This document shows, one piece after another, positions 7,542-14,833 of a DNA stretch of 15,637 bases. Source of the stretch: Lysobacterales bacterium (GTDB lineage: Bacteria > Pseudomonadota > Gammaproteobacteria > Xanthomonadales > SZUA-36); assembly GCA_030637665.1 (NCBI GenBank), contig DAOWGA010000344.1, positions 1-15,637 on the forward strand. Reading direction: 5' to 3'. Each line of letters opens with the position of its first letter. Position 1 is the first letter of the stretch. The translations under genes were made by a program, and so were the position numbers. The notes under the pieces were generated by a model that saw only the letters and a list, made by a program, of their open reading frames with translations, was not told the origin of the DNA and searched no databases.

Positions 7542-7927
7542 TAATCCGGATACACTTCGAGGTATAGCAGGGCTTCATCACCGTGCCCATGCTCCCCGCC
7601 GAAGCCATGGCTGGTAATCGGGAAGCGGCCGGTCGCATGGGCCTCGAAGGTCACACTGGTGGGCGCCTCGGGTGAGACTTCGAACTCGATGTCGTATCCG
7701 TGCAGATGCAGTTTTACCGGCTCGTCGCTTTTCCACGCCAGGTCAATAGTCTCGCCCTGAGTCACGCGGATGGAATTTTCTTCAAGCTGAACCATGCGCT
7801 CGCTGATGACAAGTTCGATGGTCCTGATGGACGTCTCATCCGCACCTGCATTGGCCGGTGCAGGAACGGAAAAAAGCAGCAGGGTGGCGAACATCGGGCA
7901 CCACAATGAATATCTTGAAGTTTTCAT
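7541..7927 (-). CDS. Secreted cupredoxin-like small protein
   Basis: The 128-residue product has a signal peptide with hydrophobic core at about 12-24 and a probable cut after ANA (residue 27). The mature part looks like a cupredoxin beta sandwich: ITVxxGxxxxLxWxSDEP-type core, then HLHGYDIEF (74-82) and a C-terminal histidine-rich stretch (H107, H113, H115) before LLYLEVYP. The canonical type-1 copper Cys and Met ligands are missing, so any copper site must use histidines such as H74, H76, H107, H113 and H115. It is the first gene of a two-gene unit, overlapping the membrane protein by 1 nt, and faces a secreted beta-propeller gene across 140 bp. The ribosome site is weak (GAG about 9 nt upstream). 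Periplasmic metal binding is likely but unproven. Confidence 0.78.
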   Translation of the reverse strand: MKTSRYSLWCPMFATLLLFSVPAPANAGADETSIRTIELVISERMVQLEENSIRVTQGETIDLAWKSDEPVKLHLHGYDIEFEVSPEAPTSVTFEAHATGRFPITSHGFGGEHGHGDEALLYLEVYPD

Positions 7928-7955
7928 GAATATTACTCATGCAGGCATTTCTCCG

Positions 7956-7963
7956 AGTATAGT
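7956..7963. promoter_or_regulatory. Overlapping divergent -10-like boxes between the cupredoxin and beta-propeller genes
   Basis: AGTATAGT at 7956-7963 reads TATACT on the minus strand (7961-7956) and TATAGT on the plus strand (7958-7963), each 5 of 6 to the sigma-70 -10. The minus-strand copy sits 28 bp before the cupredoxin start, a sensible distance. Neither has a good -35. CTAT-TGTT-ATAG follows at 7964-7975 and could be a small operator half. The plus gene start is about 105 bp away. Nothing else is recognisable in the 7928-8067 gap. Confidence 0.35.
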
Positions 7964-8067
7964 CTATTGTTATAGGAGTGCTGCTTTTGTGTTACTTATG
8001 TGCTACCTATTGGGGGGTGGCCAAGAAAAAACCATAAAATGGAATAGAAAGACTAATGGAGAGCGTA

Positions 8068-9243
8068 ATGAAAAGTATTGTTTTAGTGCTGGTAATCTGC
8101 TTGCTGGGGATTCCTGTTGTGGGCAAGGCAGAAATCCTCGCCATGTCGAACTACGAATCCAAACCGGATGATTCACTGAAGGAATTGAAGATGCCATTTG
8201 GCACCCAGACGCGGCGTGAAGGCATTGCCATTTTTGACGTAGATCCGGAATCAGACACTTACGGCGATATCCTGATCGACATTCCATTGCCATCGGACCT
8301 GGTGGCGCACCATGTGTTCTGGAATCGTGATCACACCAAGATTTACCTGACAGCGCTGGGCAAGCCGGAACTGCGTGTCATTGATATGACACAGAATCCG
8401 TACCGGGTGAAAGTGATCGATGTTCCCGATTGCGAGGTGGGGGAGGATGTCGTTTTCTCCGAGGACAATACCCGGTGGTATGAAACCTGCATGGGTTCGA
8501 GCGTCGTAGTTATGGGGGATGCCGTAAATGATACTTACACGAAAACCATTCAGTCGAATGTGCCGTACCCACACGGAATAGCCATCCATGAGGGCATTGA
8601 TCGTATGCTGGTGACCAGTACCGTCAGGGCAAACGATCTGCAGGATGCCGGCGAGGTCATAGGCGTGCTCGAGGCAAGCACCGGAAAGCCTTTGTCTCAG
8701 ATCAGGGTTTCCGACAAACCCTCGCCATCCGGTGAAGCCCCGGTGGAGATAGTCTGGGTACCGCAATCCGACCCACCCGTAGCCTGGATTACCAACATGT
8801 ACGGCGGTACTTTGTGGACCCTGACCTGGAATTCTGAAAAGGGGGATTTTGAAGCAGATAAAGGCTTTGATTTTGCAGGCACTGGCGCCGGGGTTCCGCT
8901 GGAAATATATTTCAACGAGACGGGCACGGAAATGTACGTCACGACGTCGAATCCGGGCAAAATGCATTTCTTCGATCTGGGCGAAGATAAGAAAACCGTA
9001 AGCCTCACCAAGACGCTGGATACCGCCGGCGGGGCCCACCATGTTGCATTTACCGGCGACGGGCGATACGCCTATGTGCAAAACTCCTTTATCAATCTGC
9101 CGGGAATGAGAGATGGCTCCATCTCAGTGGTAGACATGGAGTCACGGGAAGTGATCGACACCATCAACACCTTCAAGGACAACGGCCTGAACCCGAACTG
9201 CATTGTCTTGCTGAGTGACTGGAACGATCCGATGGGTCACTGA
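8068..9243 (+). CDS. Secreted beta-propeller protein (YncE/lactonase-like fold), function unknown
   Basis: The 391-residue product carries a signal peptide (hydrophobic 4-18, likely cut after GKA at 21) and repeating beta-propeller blades. Blade cores include GIAIFDVDP (52-60), KIYLTALGKPELRVID (91-106), IDRMLVTSTV (177-186), TEMYVTTSNPGKMHFFDLG (287-305) and GRYAYVQNS (332-340). Histidines recur at equivalent blade positions: H81-H82 (AHHVFW), H169 and H174 (PHGIAIHEG), H324-H325 (AHHVAF). Cysteines are C122, C141 and C378 in the mature part. Clustered histidines could bind a metal or haem, but no known site is complete. I chose the ATG at 8068 because GGAG lies 6 nt upstream; an ATG at 8056 would add four residues before the signal. 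It is divergent from the cupredoxin pair and followed by a strong terminator. It could also be a lactonase-like enzyme. Confidence 0.82.
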   Translation: MKSIVLVLVICLLGIPVVGKAEILAMSNYESKPDDSLKELKMPFGTQTRREGIAIFDVDPESDTYGDILIDIPLPSDLVAHHVFWNRDHTKIYLTALGKPELRVIDMTQNPYRVKVIDVPDCEVGEDVVFSEDNTRWYETCMGSSVVVMGDAVNDTYTKTIQSNVPYPHGIAIHEGIDRMLVTSTVRANDLQDAGEVIGVLEASTGKPLSQIRVSDKPSPSGEAPVEIVWVPQSDPPVAWITNMYGGTLWTLTWNSEKGDFEADKGFDFAGTGAGVPLEIYFNETGTEMYVTTSNPGKMHFFDLGEDKKTVSLTKTLDTAGGAHHVAFTGDGRYAYVQNSFINLPGMRDGSISVVDMESREVIDTINTFKDNGLNPNCIVLLSDWNDPMGH

Positions 9244-9309
9244 TCATCGTTGGGCTTGACCGACTGCCTCAGGGACTGTTAACAGGCCCTGGCTGTCAGT
9301 GACAAAAAA

Positions 9310-9335
9310 GGGCCGGGAGTGTTTTCTCCCGGCCC
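9310..9335 (+). terminator. Rho-independent terminator after the beta-propeller gene
   Basis: GGGCCGGGAG (9310-9319) and CTCCCGGCCC (9326-9335) form a perfect 10-bp GC-rich stem with loop TGTTTT, followed by AGATTTTAT and preceded by AAAAAA. It starts 67 bp after the beta-propeller stop. The tail is short of T, but the stem is strong; the A-run upstream may let it act on the minus strand as well. Confidence 0.8.
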
Positions 9336-9361
9336 AGATTTTATACATCCCTTCTGTTTAG

Positions 9362-9424
9362 TGTGACCCACTTGGGCCGAGGCCCAGAACACAGAAAATT
9401 GGGGGGGACTGTGCGTGGGTCACA
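9362..9424. repeat. 63-bp compound palindrome between convergent genes
   Basis: TGTGACCCAC (9362-9371) and GTGGGTCACA (9415-9424) are perfect 10-bp inverted repeats; adding TAG outside gives a further partial match. Within them TGGGCC-GA-GGCCCA (9373-9386) is a second hairpin, and a run of seven G lies at 9401-9407. There is no T-tract on either side, so it is not a classical terminator. It lies between the beta-propeller terminator and the ferredoxin-NADP reductase stop. It may be a REP-like or MITE remnant or an mRNA-stabilising end. The remaining intergenic sequence at 9244-9309 and 9425-9481 shows nothing recognisable. Confidence 0.55.
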
Positions 9425-9481
9425 TACTAATGATAGGACAGATTTACTTCTGTGCAAGCTTCTTTTGTAATTATTTTCAAA

Positions 9482-10507
9482 TTAGTCCTCCAAACCGAGT
9501 CTTTTATGCATGATTGGGCTGGTAGTCGTGTACTGCAGGCGTACTTTTTGCTCGGGATGGATGTGTTTCTGTACACCAAAAGCGGCCAAAGCAGCTTCGT
9601 GAAATCCGCTCAGAATGAGTTTTTTCTTGCCCGGGTAGCAGTTGATATCGCCAACCGCGAATATTCCCGGCACACTGGTCTGGAATTTTTCAGTATCCAC
9701 CCGAACCTGGCGTTTTTCGATATCGAGGTCCCAATCTGAGATCGGACCGAGATTTGGTGCAAGTCCCCAGAACACGAACACATCATCGGCCCTGACAATA
9801 TGCAGTTCGCCTTCGGGATCGACGATTTCAAGTCCACCGAATTGGCCATCCTGTTCAATCACGGCACGGACATTGCCATGGAATTGCTTCAGGCTGACGC
9901 CATCGGCAAGCGACTTCAACTTGCTTACCGATGCGGGTTGTGCCCGGTACTCGGCCCGGCGGTGGACCAGTGTGATGCGGTTTGCCTTGCCATGCAGTTC
10001 CAGTGTCCAGTCCAGCGCTGAATCTCCGCCACCCAGAATCAGAAGGTCTTTCCCGGCCAGTGAGTCTGGTTCGGAAATCTTGTAGTGAATTTTCTTGTTT
10101 TCCCATTGCTCGGCTCCGCGCGCCCGCAGTCGGCGTGCCTGAAATGCGCCAAGGCCGGCGGCCAGGATGACCGTGGCCGTGTCAAAGCGGGTGCCAGTCG
10201 AAGTTTCCAGCAGGAAACGGCCATCATCCTTGTGTTCCAGAGTAGTGACTGTCTGGCCCAGGTGGAAATCGGGCTCGAACGGCTTGATTTGTTCCATCAG
10301 GCGGTCCACCAGTTCCTGGGCGCCACACACCGGAATGGCCGGAATATCATAAATGGGTTTGTCGGGGTACAGTTCAGTGCACTGGCCGCCGACATGCCTG
10401 AGCGAGTCAACCACGTGTGCATGGATGTCCAGCAGTCCCAGTTCAAAAACCTGGAAAAGGCCACAGGGGCCGGCGCCGATGATTACTACGTCTGTTTTGA
10501 TTGTCAT
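9482..10507 (-). CDS. Ferredoxin/flavodoxin-NADP(+) reductase, thioredoxin-reductase-like type
   Basis: The 341-residue cytosolic flavoprotein moves electrons between NADPH and ferredoxin or flavodoxin. GAGPCG (11-16) is the FAD Rossmann motif, GGQCTELYP (40-48) follows it in this subfamily, GGGDSALDW (159-167) is the NADPH motif with HRR at 182-184, and VGDINCYPGKKKLILSG near residues 287-303 closes the flavin site. The CxxC redox pair of thioredoxin reductase (CATC between the domains) is absent, and the C-terminal extension to about 340 residues fits the TrxR-like FNR group (YumC-type) rather than TrxB, which is nearer 320. The ribosome site is weak (CAGGCAG). It is a single gene, convergent with the beta-propeller gene and divergent from ung. 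Confidence 0.9.
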   Translation of the reverse strand: MTIKTDVVIIGAGPCGLFQVFELGLLDIHAHVVDSLRHVGGQCTELYPDKPIYDIPAIPVCGAQELVDRLMEQIKPFEPDFHLGQTVTTLEHKDDGRFLLETSTGTRFDTATVILAAGLGAFQARRLRARGAEQWENKKIHYKISEPDSLAGKDLLILGGGDSALDWTLELHGKANRITLVHRRAEYRAQPASVSKLKSLADGVSLKQFHGNVRAVIEQDGQFGGLEIVDPEGELHIVRADDVFVFWGLAPNLGPISDWDLDIEKRQVRVDTEKFQTSVPGIFAVGDINCYPGKKKLILSGFHEAALAAFGVQKHIHPEQKVRLQYTTTSPIMHKRLGLED

Positions 10508-10614
10508 TTTCTGCCTGCGGAAGCCGTCTGATAGGCCGGTGGGTTATGTGCCGGCACGTGATCTGCTAACTTGGGATGAACTGGCCGGATTCAAGACATT
10601 AAAAGCACACGAAA

Positions 10615-11295
10615 ATGAGTAAAACAAGGGAAATACGCCTGGAGCCTTCCTGGAAGGCACGGCTGGCAGCTGAGTTTGATGCGCCATATATGCACGAGTT
10701 GCGTCAATTCCTGCTGGAGCGAAAGCGAGGCGGGGCCGTAATCTACCCACCGGGTGACCAGATATTCAATGCGATGGATTCCACTCCGTTTGACGCAGTA
10801 AAAGTAGTCATCCTGGGGCAGGATCCTTACCACGGTCCGGGACAGGCCCATGGTTTGTGTTTTTCAGTACGGGACGGTGTGGTCGTACCGCCGTCGCTGG
10901 TCAATATTTACCAGGAAATTGCCGCTGACCTTGGCAGCCTTCCCCCGCCCGGCGGCAACTTGCAGCACTGGGCGGAGCAGGGCGTCCTTCTTCTCAACGC
11001 TGTTCTAACCGTGGAACGTGGCCAGGCCGGCGCCCACCAGGGCAAAGGATGGGAACGATTCACCGACCGTATCGTCAGCGAACTCAATGAAGGCCGTGAG
11101 GATCTTGTTTTCATGGTATGGGGCAGCTACGCGATGAAAAAAGGTGCACACATCGACCGCGATCGCCACCTGGTTCTGACCGCCCCGCACCCTTCACCAC
11201 TGTCCGCTCACCGCGGATTCTTCGGCTGCCGCCACTTCTCCAAAACCAATGCCTGGTTGCAGCAGCACGGCCAGACACCAATTCGCTGGACTTAG
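10615..11295 (+). CDS. ung: Uracil-DNA glycosylase, family 1
   Basis: The 226-residue enzyme removes uracil from DNA to start base-excision repair. Family-1 motifs are complete: [13 protein letters not shown] (68-80) with catalytic D70, [10 protein letters not shown] (125-134) with uracil-reading N128, VWGSYA (168-173), and [12 protein letters not shown] (190-201) with catalytic H192. Length equals that of the enterobacterial protein. No good Shine-Dalgarno sequence precedes the ATG (only A-rich sequence), yet no better start fits the conserved N-terminus. The 107 bp to the divergent reductase hold no clear promoter pair. It ends 16 bp before the convergent GFA-family gene. Confidence 0.97.
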   Translation: MSKTREIRLEPSWKARLAAEFDAPYMHELRQFLLERKRGGAVIYPPGDQIFNAMDSTPFDAVKVVILGQDPYHGPGQAHGLCFSVRDGVVVPPSLVNIYQEIAADLGSLPPPGGNLQHWAEQGVLLLNAVLTVERGQAGAHQGKGWERFTDRIVSELNEGREDLVFMVWGSYAMKKGAHIDRDRHLVLTAPHPSPLSAHRGFFGCRHFSKTNAWLQQHGQTPIRWT

Positions 11296-11311
11296 CATTC
11301 TGACCTGCGGC

Positions 11312-11716
11312 TTATGGGTTAAACACCTTCAATGCATCGTCCAGGGGCATCCAGTTGACGTGAGTGTCATGAAAAACGTGAGCCTGGGGTTCGCGGTCAA
11401 TCGGCCCGTCGATGCAGCCCAGCGCCACGTGGGTCTCACCGGCCCAGCGCTGGGATTCGAACAGCATGGTACTGCCGCAGGTGTTGCAGAAACCACGCCG
11501 TGCTCCTGGTGAAGACTCGTACCACGTCAAGTGGTGATCGCCGTTCAGGAGCGTGAAGTGATTGCTTTCGAATCCCACCCAGGTGACGTAACCCGCTCCG
11601 TGAGCGCGGCGGCACATGGTGCAGTGGCAGTGAGCGCACCATTTGCTGGGCAATTCCAGGGAAAACCTGACAGCGCCACACAGGCAACCGCCTTCAACTT
11701 GTCTGGATTCAGTCAT
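11312..11716 (-). CDS. GFA-family (glutathione-dependent formaldehyde-activating / CENP-V-like) zinc protein
   Basis: The 134-residue cytosolic protein has the full cysteine set of the Gfa/CENP-V fold: CLCG (C11, C13), CAHCHCTMC (C27, C30, C32, C35) and CNTCGS (C77, C80), which bind two zinc ions. GGCLCGAVRF at the N-terminus and the length are typical. Most members are not true S-(hydroxymethyl)glutathione synthases and their substrates are unknown, so no reaction is assigned. GAGGAA sits about 7 nt before the ATG. It lies 10 bp downstream of the MAPEG-family gene and is probably co-transcribed; MAPEG proteins also often use glutathione, which hints at a shared thiol theme. Confidence 0.9.
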   Translation of the reverse strand: MTESRQVEGGCLCGAVRFSLELPSKWCAHCHCTMCRRAHGAGYVTWVGFESNHFTLLNGDHHLTWYESSPGARRGFCNTCGSTMLFESQRWAGETHVALGCIDGPIDREPQAHVFHDTHVNWMPLDDALKVFNP

Positions 11717-11726
11717 GAGTTCTTCC

Positions 11727-12152
11727 TCAATTCATCAGTACATAGGCCGCCAGCCTGGCCCAGATTAGCATCAGCAAAAGACAGCTTGCCGCATAGGCGG
11801 TAAACCGGTGCATCACCCGGTTGTAAGTGCAGTGAACAAAGCTGTGCACGTAACGAAGAGCTACGTAAGCCCAGGCCAGTTGTACCAGAAACTGGTCCTG
11901 GATCATCAGCACCATGGAAAGCAGTGCGGCGACGTAGAATAACACCGGCAGTTCGAACAGGTTCTTCAGATTATCCGCCTGACGGGGCGATTCGGTCAGC
12001 AGCGACTGGCTGTGAACACGGGTGTCGAGATTTTGTGGGTTGATGTTCTTACGCCGAATTTCGCTCAGGCGGGTGACATACATGTAAATCCAGACAGCAA
12101 AGGTCAGAAATACCTGGGCGAGTAGCGGCAGCAGCATCGGTTTGTAGAACAT
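11727..12152 (-). CDS. MAPEG-family membrane protein
   Basis: The product is a four-helix inner-membrane protein of about 141 residues. The helix pattern and the segments NLFELPVLFY and AWAYVALRYVHSFVH match the MAPEG family (membrane-associated proteins in eicosanoid and glutathione metabolism); the E in FELP and the R in LRYVHS are positions used for glutathione in characterised members. Two starts are possible: GTG at 12161 or ATG at 12152. I prefer 12152 because AGGGTG lies 6 nt before it, whereas the GTG has no room for a ribosome site. A hairpin (CCTGTT/AACAGG, 12162-12178) overlaps that site. It is first in a pair with the GFA-family gene. The enzyme activity, if any, is unknown. Confidence 0.85.
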   Translation of the reverse strand: MFYKPMLLPLLAQVFLTFAVWIYMYVTRLSEIRRKNINPQNLDTRVHSQSLLTESPRQADNLKNLFELPVLFYVAALLSMVLMIQDQFLVQLAWAYVALRYVHSFVHCTYNRVMHRFTAYAASCLLLMLIWARLAAYVLMN

Positions 12153-12161
12153 GTGGATCAC

Positions 12162-12178
12162 CCTGTTTGTTTAACAGG
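12162..12178 (-). promoter_or_regulatory. Hairpin overlapping the MAPEG gene ribosome binding site
   Basis: AACAGG (12173-12178) and CCTGTT (12162-12167) form a 6-bp stem with a 5-nt loop directly before the MAPEG start; the mRNA copy takes up the AGG of the AGGGTG ribosome site. It could reduce translation or be a small operator. The stem is short, so chance is possible. Confidence 0.35.
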
Positions 12179-12258
12179 ATCATTTTATCAGAAGCGCTGA
12201 GCTTTTCAGGCCTGTCAAGTTGCGTGGCGAGAACTGCCGGACCGTGCCCGCCTGCTTG

Positions 12259-12540
12259 TCAATAGCTTCTGCGATGATAGTAACGATCGTATCGACTGTA
12301 TCGGTTATGGCGGTCGTAACGGTCAAACCGGCTTTCGTATGGATCCGGCTTTTTGTACAGCGCTGCGTCGATGATAGACCAAAGGTGAATGATCCAGCCC
12401 AACAGTATCAGCCAAAGTAAGGCAGTCAGCACGAACATGAACCCTGCCACCATCCATCGTCCCTGCAAAAGCTGACCCAGGCCCGGTATAAAAAAACTCG
12501 CCAGTGCAGCGATCACATTTCCGCAGCTTCCGTTTTCCAT
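12259..12540 (-). CDS. Small TM2-like membrane protein with Tyr/Arg/Asp-rich tail
   Basis: The 93-residue product has two hydrophobic segments (about 8-24 and 29-54) separated by GLGQLLQGRW, the glycine-rich turn typical of TM2-domain proteins. A soluble tail from about 62 is built of short repeats: RFDRYD, RHNRYS, RYDRYY and then HRRSY. This makes it strongly basic and rich in tyrosine. GGGAG lies 8 nt before the ATG, supporting the start. It stands alone between the MAPEG gene and the 254-residue gene, all on the minus strand with gaps over 100 bp. Function unknown; the tail could bind nucleic acid or negatively charged lipid, which is speculation. Confidence 0.75.
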   Translation of the reverse strand: MENGSCGNVIAALASFFIPGLGQLLQGRWMVAGFMFVLTALLWLILLGWIIHLWSIIDAALYKKPDPYESRFDRYDRHNRYSRYDRYYHRRSY

Positions 12541-12654
12541 TTTTTAGCTCCCGCTTGATTATCTCTGGAATAAGAAATGCAGAAATCATGCCAGCAGCCA
12601 GATTCGGGATATTGGCGCAATATGCTGACTGATGTTTGATAGATGAATTGGGTT

Positions 12655-12685
12655 TTAGCCCCTGAAATGAAGTGAACGGGGCTAA
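12655..12685 (-). terminator. Possible weak terminator or hairpin at the end of the TonB-like gene
   Basis: GGGGCTAA (12678-12685) and TTAGCCCC (12655-12662) are perfect 8-bp inverted repeats with a 15-nt loop, and the stop codon at 12682-12684 is inside the stem. There is no T-tract after it on the minus strand. The rest of 12541-12654 shows nothing recognisable. Confidence 0.35.
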
Positions 12686-13446
12686 TTGTTGGTGGAATTA
12701 GCCATCTGGATGATGTTCGTTGGCAATGCTTGCCGCTGCGGCATATCAAAGCTGCGTTTGCCGCCGCCCCCGCAGGGACGAAATTGCATGACGTGTTCTA
12801 TCAGTGGCTGCATGGGGTCCCAGGCCAGCGCCCGGCCGCAGAAAGTATCGCCGGTGGGTGTGTTGATTACGACATTGTGGGAACCGTCGGCTGCCAGCCA
12901 GCGATCCACGATTTCAGTTTTACGCGGAACGACCATGCCATTGAATATGTTGTCTTCGACGCCGATGCCAGATCGCCAGTTCTCAGGCACCGGCTGGGGA
13001 AAAAATATCCCGAGCTGGCGGAGTTCCTTCACCCGCATAAGCGACCAGTCAATTTGACTGGCAGACTGCAGCAAAAAAGCAGTGGACAAAATGACCGGCG
13101 GACTCGCCGGAAATACTTCGATCTCCTCTTCCTGCTGGGTGAGTTCGGGCTGTTCTGCCGCAGGAACGGGCACAGGTTCATCCTGCCGGGTTTGGATTTC
13201 GGGCGTCTCCGGTTCAATTATTTCGATAAAAGGGCTCTTAAGCGATTCTTCCATTAGCAGGTTCACAATTATGGAGGAAACACCTGGTTCTGACGCCGGT
13301 TCCCTGGTGACCGGAATCAGCAGCAACAGGGCATGGAGCGCGATGGCAAGGCAAAGCCAAAGGCCGTCACGGGCTTTCAATTGCCTGTTTGTTGATCCAG
13401 CTGAATACATGCGGAGAAAAACCCAATTCACGCTAATTTCGAGCAT
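12682..13446 (-). CDS. Single-pass membrane protein with TonB-like layout, function unknown
   Basis: The 254-residue product has a short cytosolic N-terminus, one membrane helix (about 29-46, [18 protein letters not shown]), then a Pro/Glu-rich linker (about 48-118, with [19 protein letters not shown] and EEEIE) and a C-terminal periplasmic domain. That order is like TonB or TolA, but the C-terminal domain lacks the TonB YP motif. It has two cysteines, C203 (DTFCGRA) and C225 (RPCGGGG), which could form a disulfide. The ATG at 13446 has no good ribosome site; an ATG at residue 13 (13410) is an alternative and still keeps the helix. It is divergent from icd across 124 bp. Not recognised further. 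Confidence 0.7.
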   Translation of the reverse strand: MLEISVNWVFLRMYSAGSTNRQLKARDGLWLCLAIALHALLLLIPVTREPASEPGVSSIIVNLLMEESLKSPFIEIIEPETPEIQTRQDEPVPVPAAEQPELTQQEEEIEVFPASPPVILSTAFLLQSASQIDWSLMRVKELRQLGIFFPQPVPENWRSGIGVEDNIFNGMVVPRKTEIVDRWLAADGSHNVVINTPTGDTFCGRALAWDPMQPLIEHVMQFRPCGGGGKRSFDMPQRQALPTNIIQMANSTNN

Positions 13447-13525
13447 TTTATTATGCCGGAAACAGATTAAAATCCTGTTAACCCGGTTTTGTCATGAAAA
13501 TCACTGTTCGGTGAAGTTGCAGCGT

Positions 13526-13531
13526 TATAAT
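13526..13531 (+). promoter_or_regulatory. icd: -10 box of the probable icd promoter
   Basis: A perfect TATAAT lies 40 bp before the icd start codon. The best-spaced -35 positions (around ACTGTT, 13503-13508) match TTGACA poorly, so an activator or a weak -35 is implied. The remaining 13447-13570 gap must also hold the leftward promoter of the TonB-like gene, which I cannot place. Confidence 0.5.
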
Positions 13532-13570
13532 AGGTGTTTAGCAAAACTCACCGCACAAGGAAAAAGTAAA

Positions 13571-14815
13571 ATGAGCTACCGCCATGTAAAAATTCCGGAA
13601 TCCGGGCAGAAAATTACTGTCAGCGACAACCGACTCAATGTACCGGACAACCCGATCCTGGGTTTCGTGGAAGGCGACGGCATCGGCCCCGATATCACCC
13701 GCGCCGCCATGCGTGTCTGGAATGCGGCGGTCGAAAAGGCATACGGTGGCAACAGAAAAGTGCACTGGGCGGAGCTTTACCTGGGTGAAAAAGCCGCGGG
13801 CATCTACGAAGGTGACTATTTCCCGGCCGAAACACTGGATGCCATCAGGGATCTGATCGTTGCGATCAAGGGCCCTCTGACCACACCGATCGGTGGCGGT
13901 TTCCGTTCGCTTAATGTGTCTCTTCGCCAGGAACTGGATCTTTATGCATGTGTGCGCCCGGTGGAATACTTTGACGGCGTGCCGTCTCCGATGAAGCGTC
14001 CGGAAGAGGTGAACGCCATCATCTTCCGTGAAAATACTGAAGATGTGTATTGCGGCATTGAGTACCAGTCCGGTACGCCGGAAAACCAGAAATTGGCGAA
14101 GTTTCTGCGTGAGGAAATGGGCGTGGATTTCTTCCAAGACGCGGGCCTGGGCATTAAACCGATCTCTCCCTTTGGATCCAAGCGACTGGTAAGGAAAGCT
14201 ATCCAGTACGCCATCGATAACGGGCGCAAGAGCGTTACCCTGGTGCACAAGGGTAACATCATGAAATTTACCGAGGGTGCGTTCCGCAACTGGGGTTACG
14301 AGCTGGCCCGTGAAGAGTTCGGCGACGTCACCATCACTGAAGACGAACTGTGGGAGAAATACGACGGCAAACCGCCCGAAGGCAAGATCGTTATCAATGA
14401 CCGCATCGCCGATATCATGTTCCAGCTGATGCAGCTGCGCCCGGCTGAATTCGAAGTGCTGGCGACCATGAATCTGAACGGTGATTATCTTTCTGACGCC
14501 ATGGCGGCGGAAGTCGGAGGAATGGGTATTGCCCCGGGCGCCAACATGGCGGACCACGTGGCTGTATTCGAAGCCACCCACGGCACTGCGCCCAAATACG
14601 CCAATCTGGACAAGGTCAATCCAAGCTCTTTGATGTTCTCCGGCTCGATGATGTTTGACTACATCGGCTGGCGTGAAGTCTCAGAGCTGATCAGCCAGGC
14701 ATTTGCCAAAACCATAGCCGCAGGTATCGTCACCTACGACTTCGCCCGCCAGATGGAAGGTGCGACCGAAGTTTCGACTTCCGGTTTTGCCGATGCCCTG
14801 ATCGAGCGCCTCTGA
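13571..14815 (+). CDS. icd: Isocitrate dehydrogenase, NADP-dependent, E. coli Icd type
   Basis: The 414-residue TCA-cycle enzyme oxidises isocitrate to 2-oxoglutarate. [23 protein letters not shown] (108-130) holds S113, the residue phosphorylated by AceK in E. coli, and R112, R119 and R129 that bind isocitrate. K227 and N229 lie in [14 protein letters not shown]304 in NLNGDYLSD, and HGTAPKYA (337-344) has K342 and Y343, the pair that marks NADP preference. Length fits the dimeric E. coli-like form. The reading frame is open back to 13082, but ATG at 13571 is right: AAGGA lies about 9 nt upstream and homology begins there. DUF455 follows by 18 bp without a terminator, suggesting co-transcription. 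Confidence 0.98.
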   Translation: MSYRHVKIPESGQKITVSDNRLNVPDNPILGFVEGDGIGPDITRAAMRVWNAAVEKAYGGNRKVHWAELYLGEKAAGIYEGDYFPAETLDAIRDLIVAIKGPLTTPIGGGFRSLNVSLRQELDLYACVRPVEYFDGVPSPMKRPEEVNAIIFRENTEDVYCGIEYQSGTPENQKLAKFLREEMGVDFFQDAGLGIKPISPFGSKRLVRKAIQYAIDNGRKSVTLVHKGNIMKFTEGAFRNWGYELAREEFGDVTITEDELWEKYDGKPPEGKIVINDRIADIMFQLMQLRPAEFEVLATMNLNGDYLSDAMAAEVGGMGIAPGANMADHVAVFEATHGTAPKYANLDKVNPSSLMFSGSMMFDYIGWREVSELISQAFAKTIAAGIVTYDFARQMEGATEVSTSGFADALIERL

Positions 14816-14833
14816 GCCGGTTCGGATATTTCG

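Noticed and set aside
8251..9081. 276-residue minus-strand ORF
   Set aside because: Antisense to the beta-propeller gene, which has a signal peptide, blade repeats, a ribosome site and a terminator.
13082..13570. Upstream extension of the isocitrate dehydrogenase frame
   Set aside because: It is antisense to the TonB-like gene and passes through the icd promoter. Homology and the ribosome site place the start at 13571.
13538..14581. 347-residue minus-strand ORF
   Set aside because: Antisense shadow of icd, without domain features.
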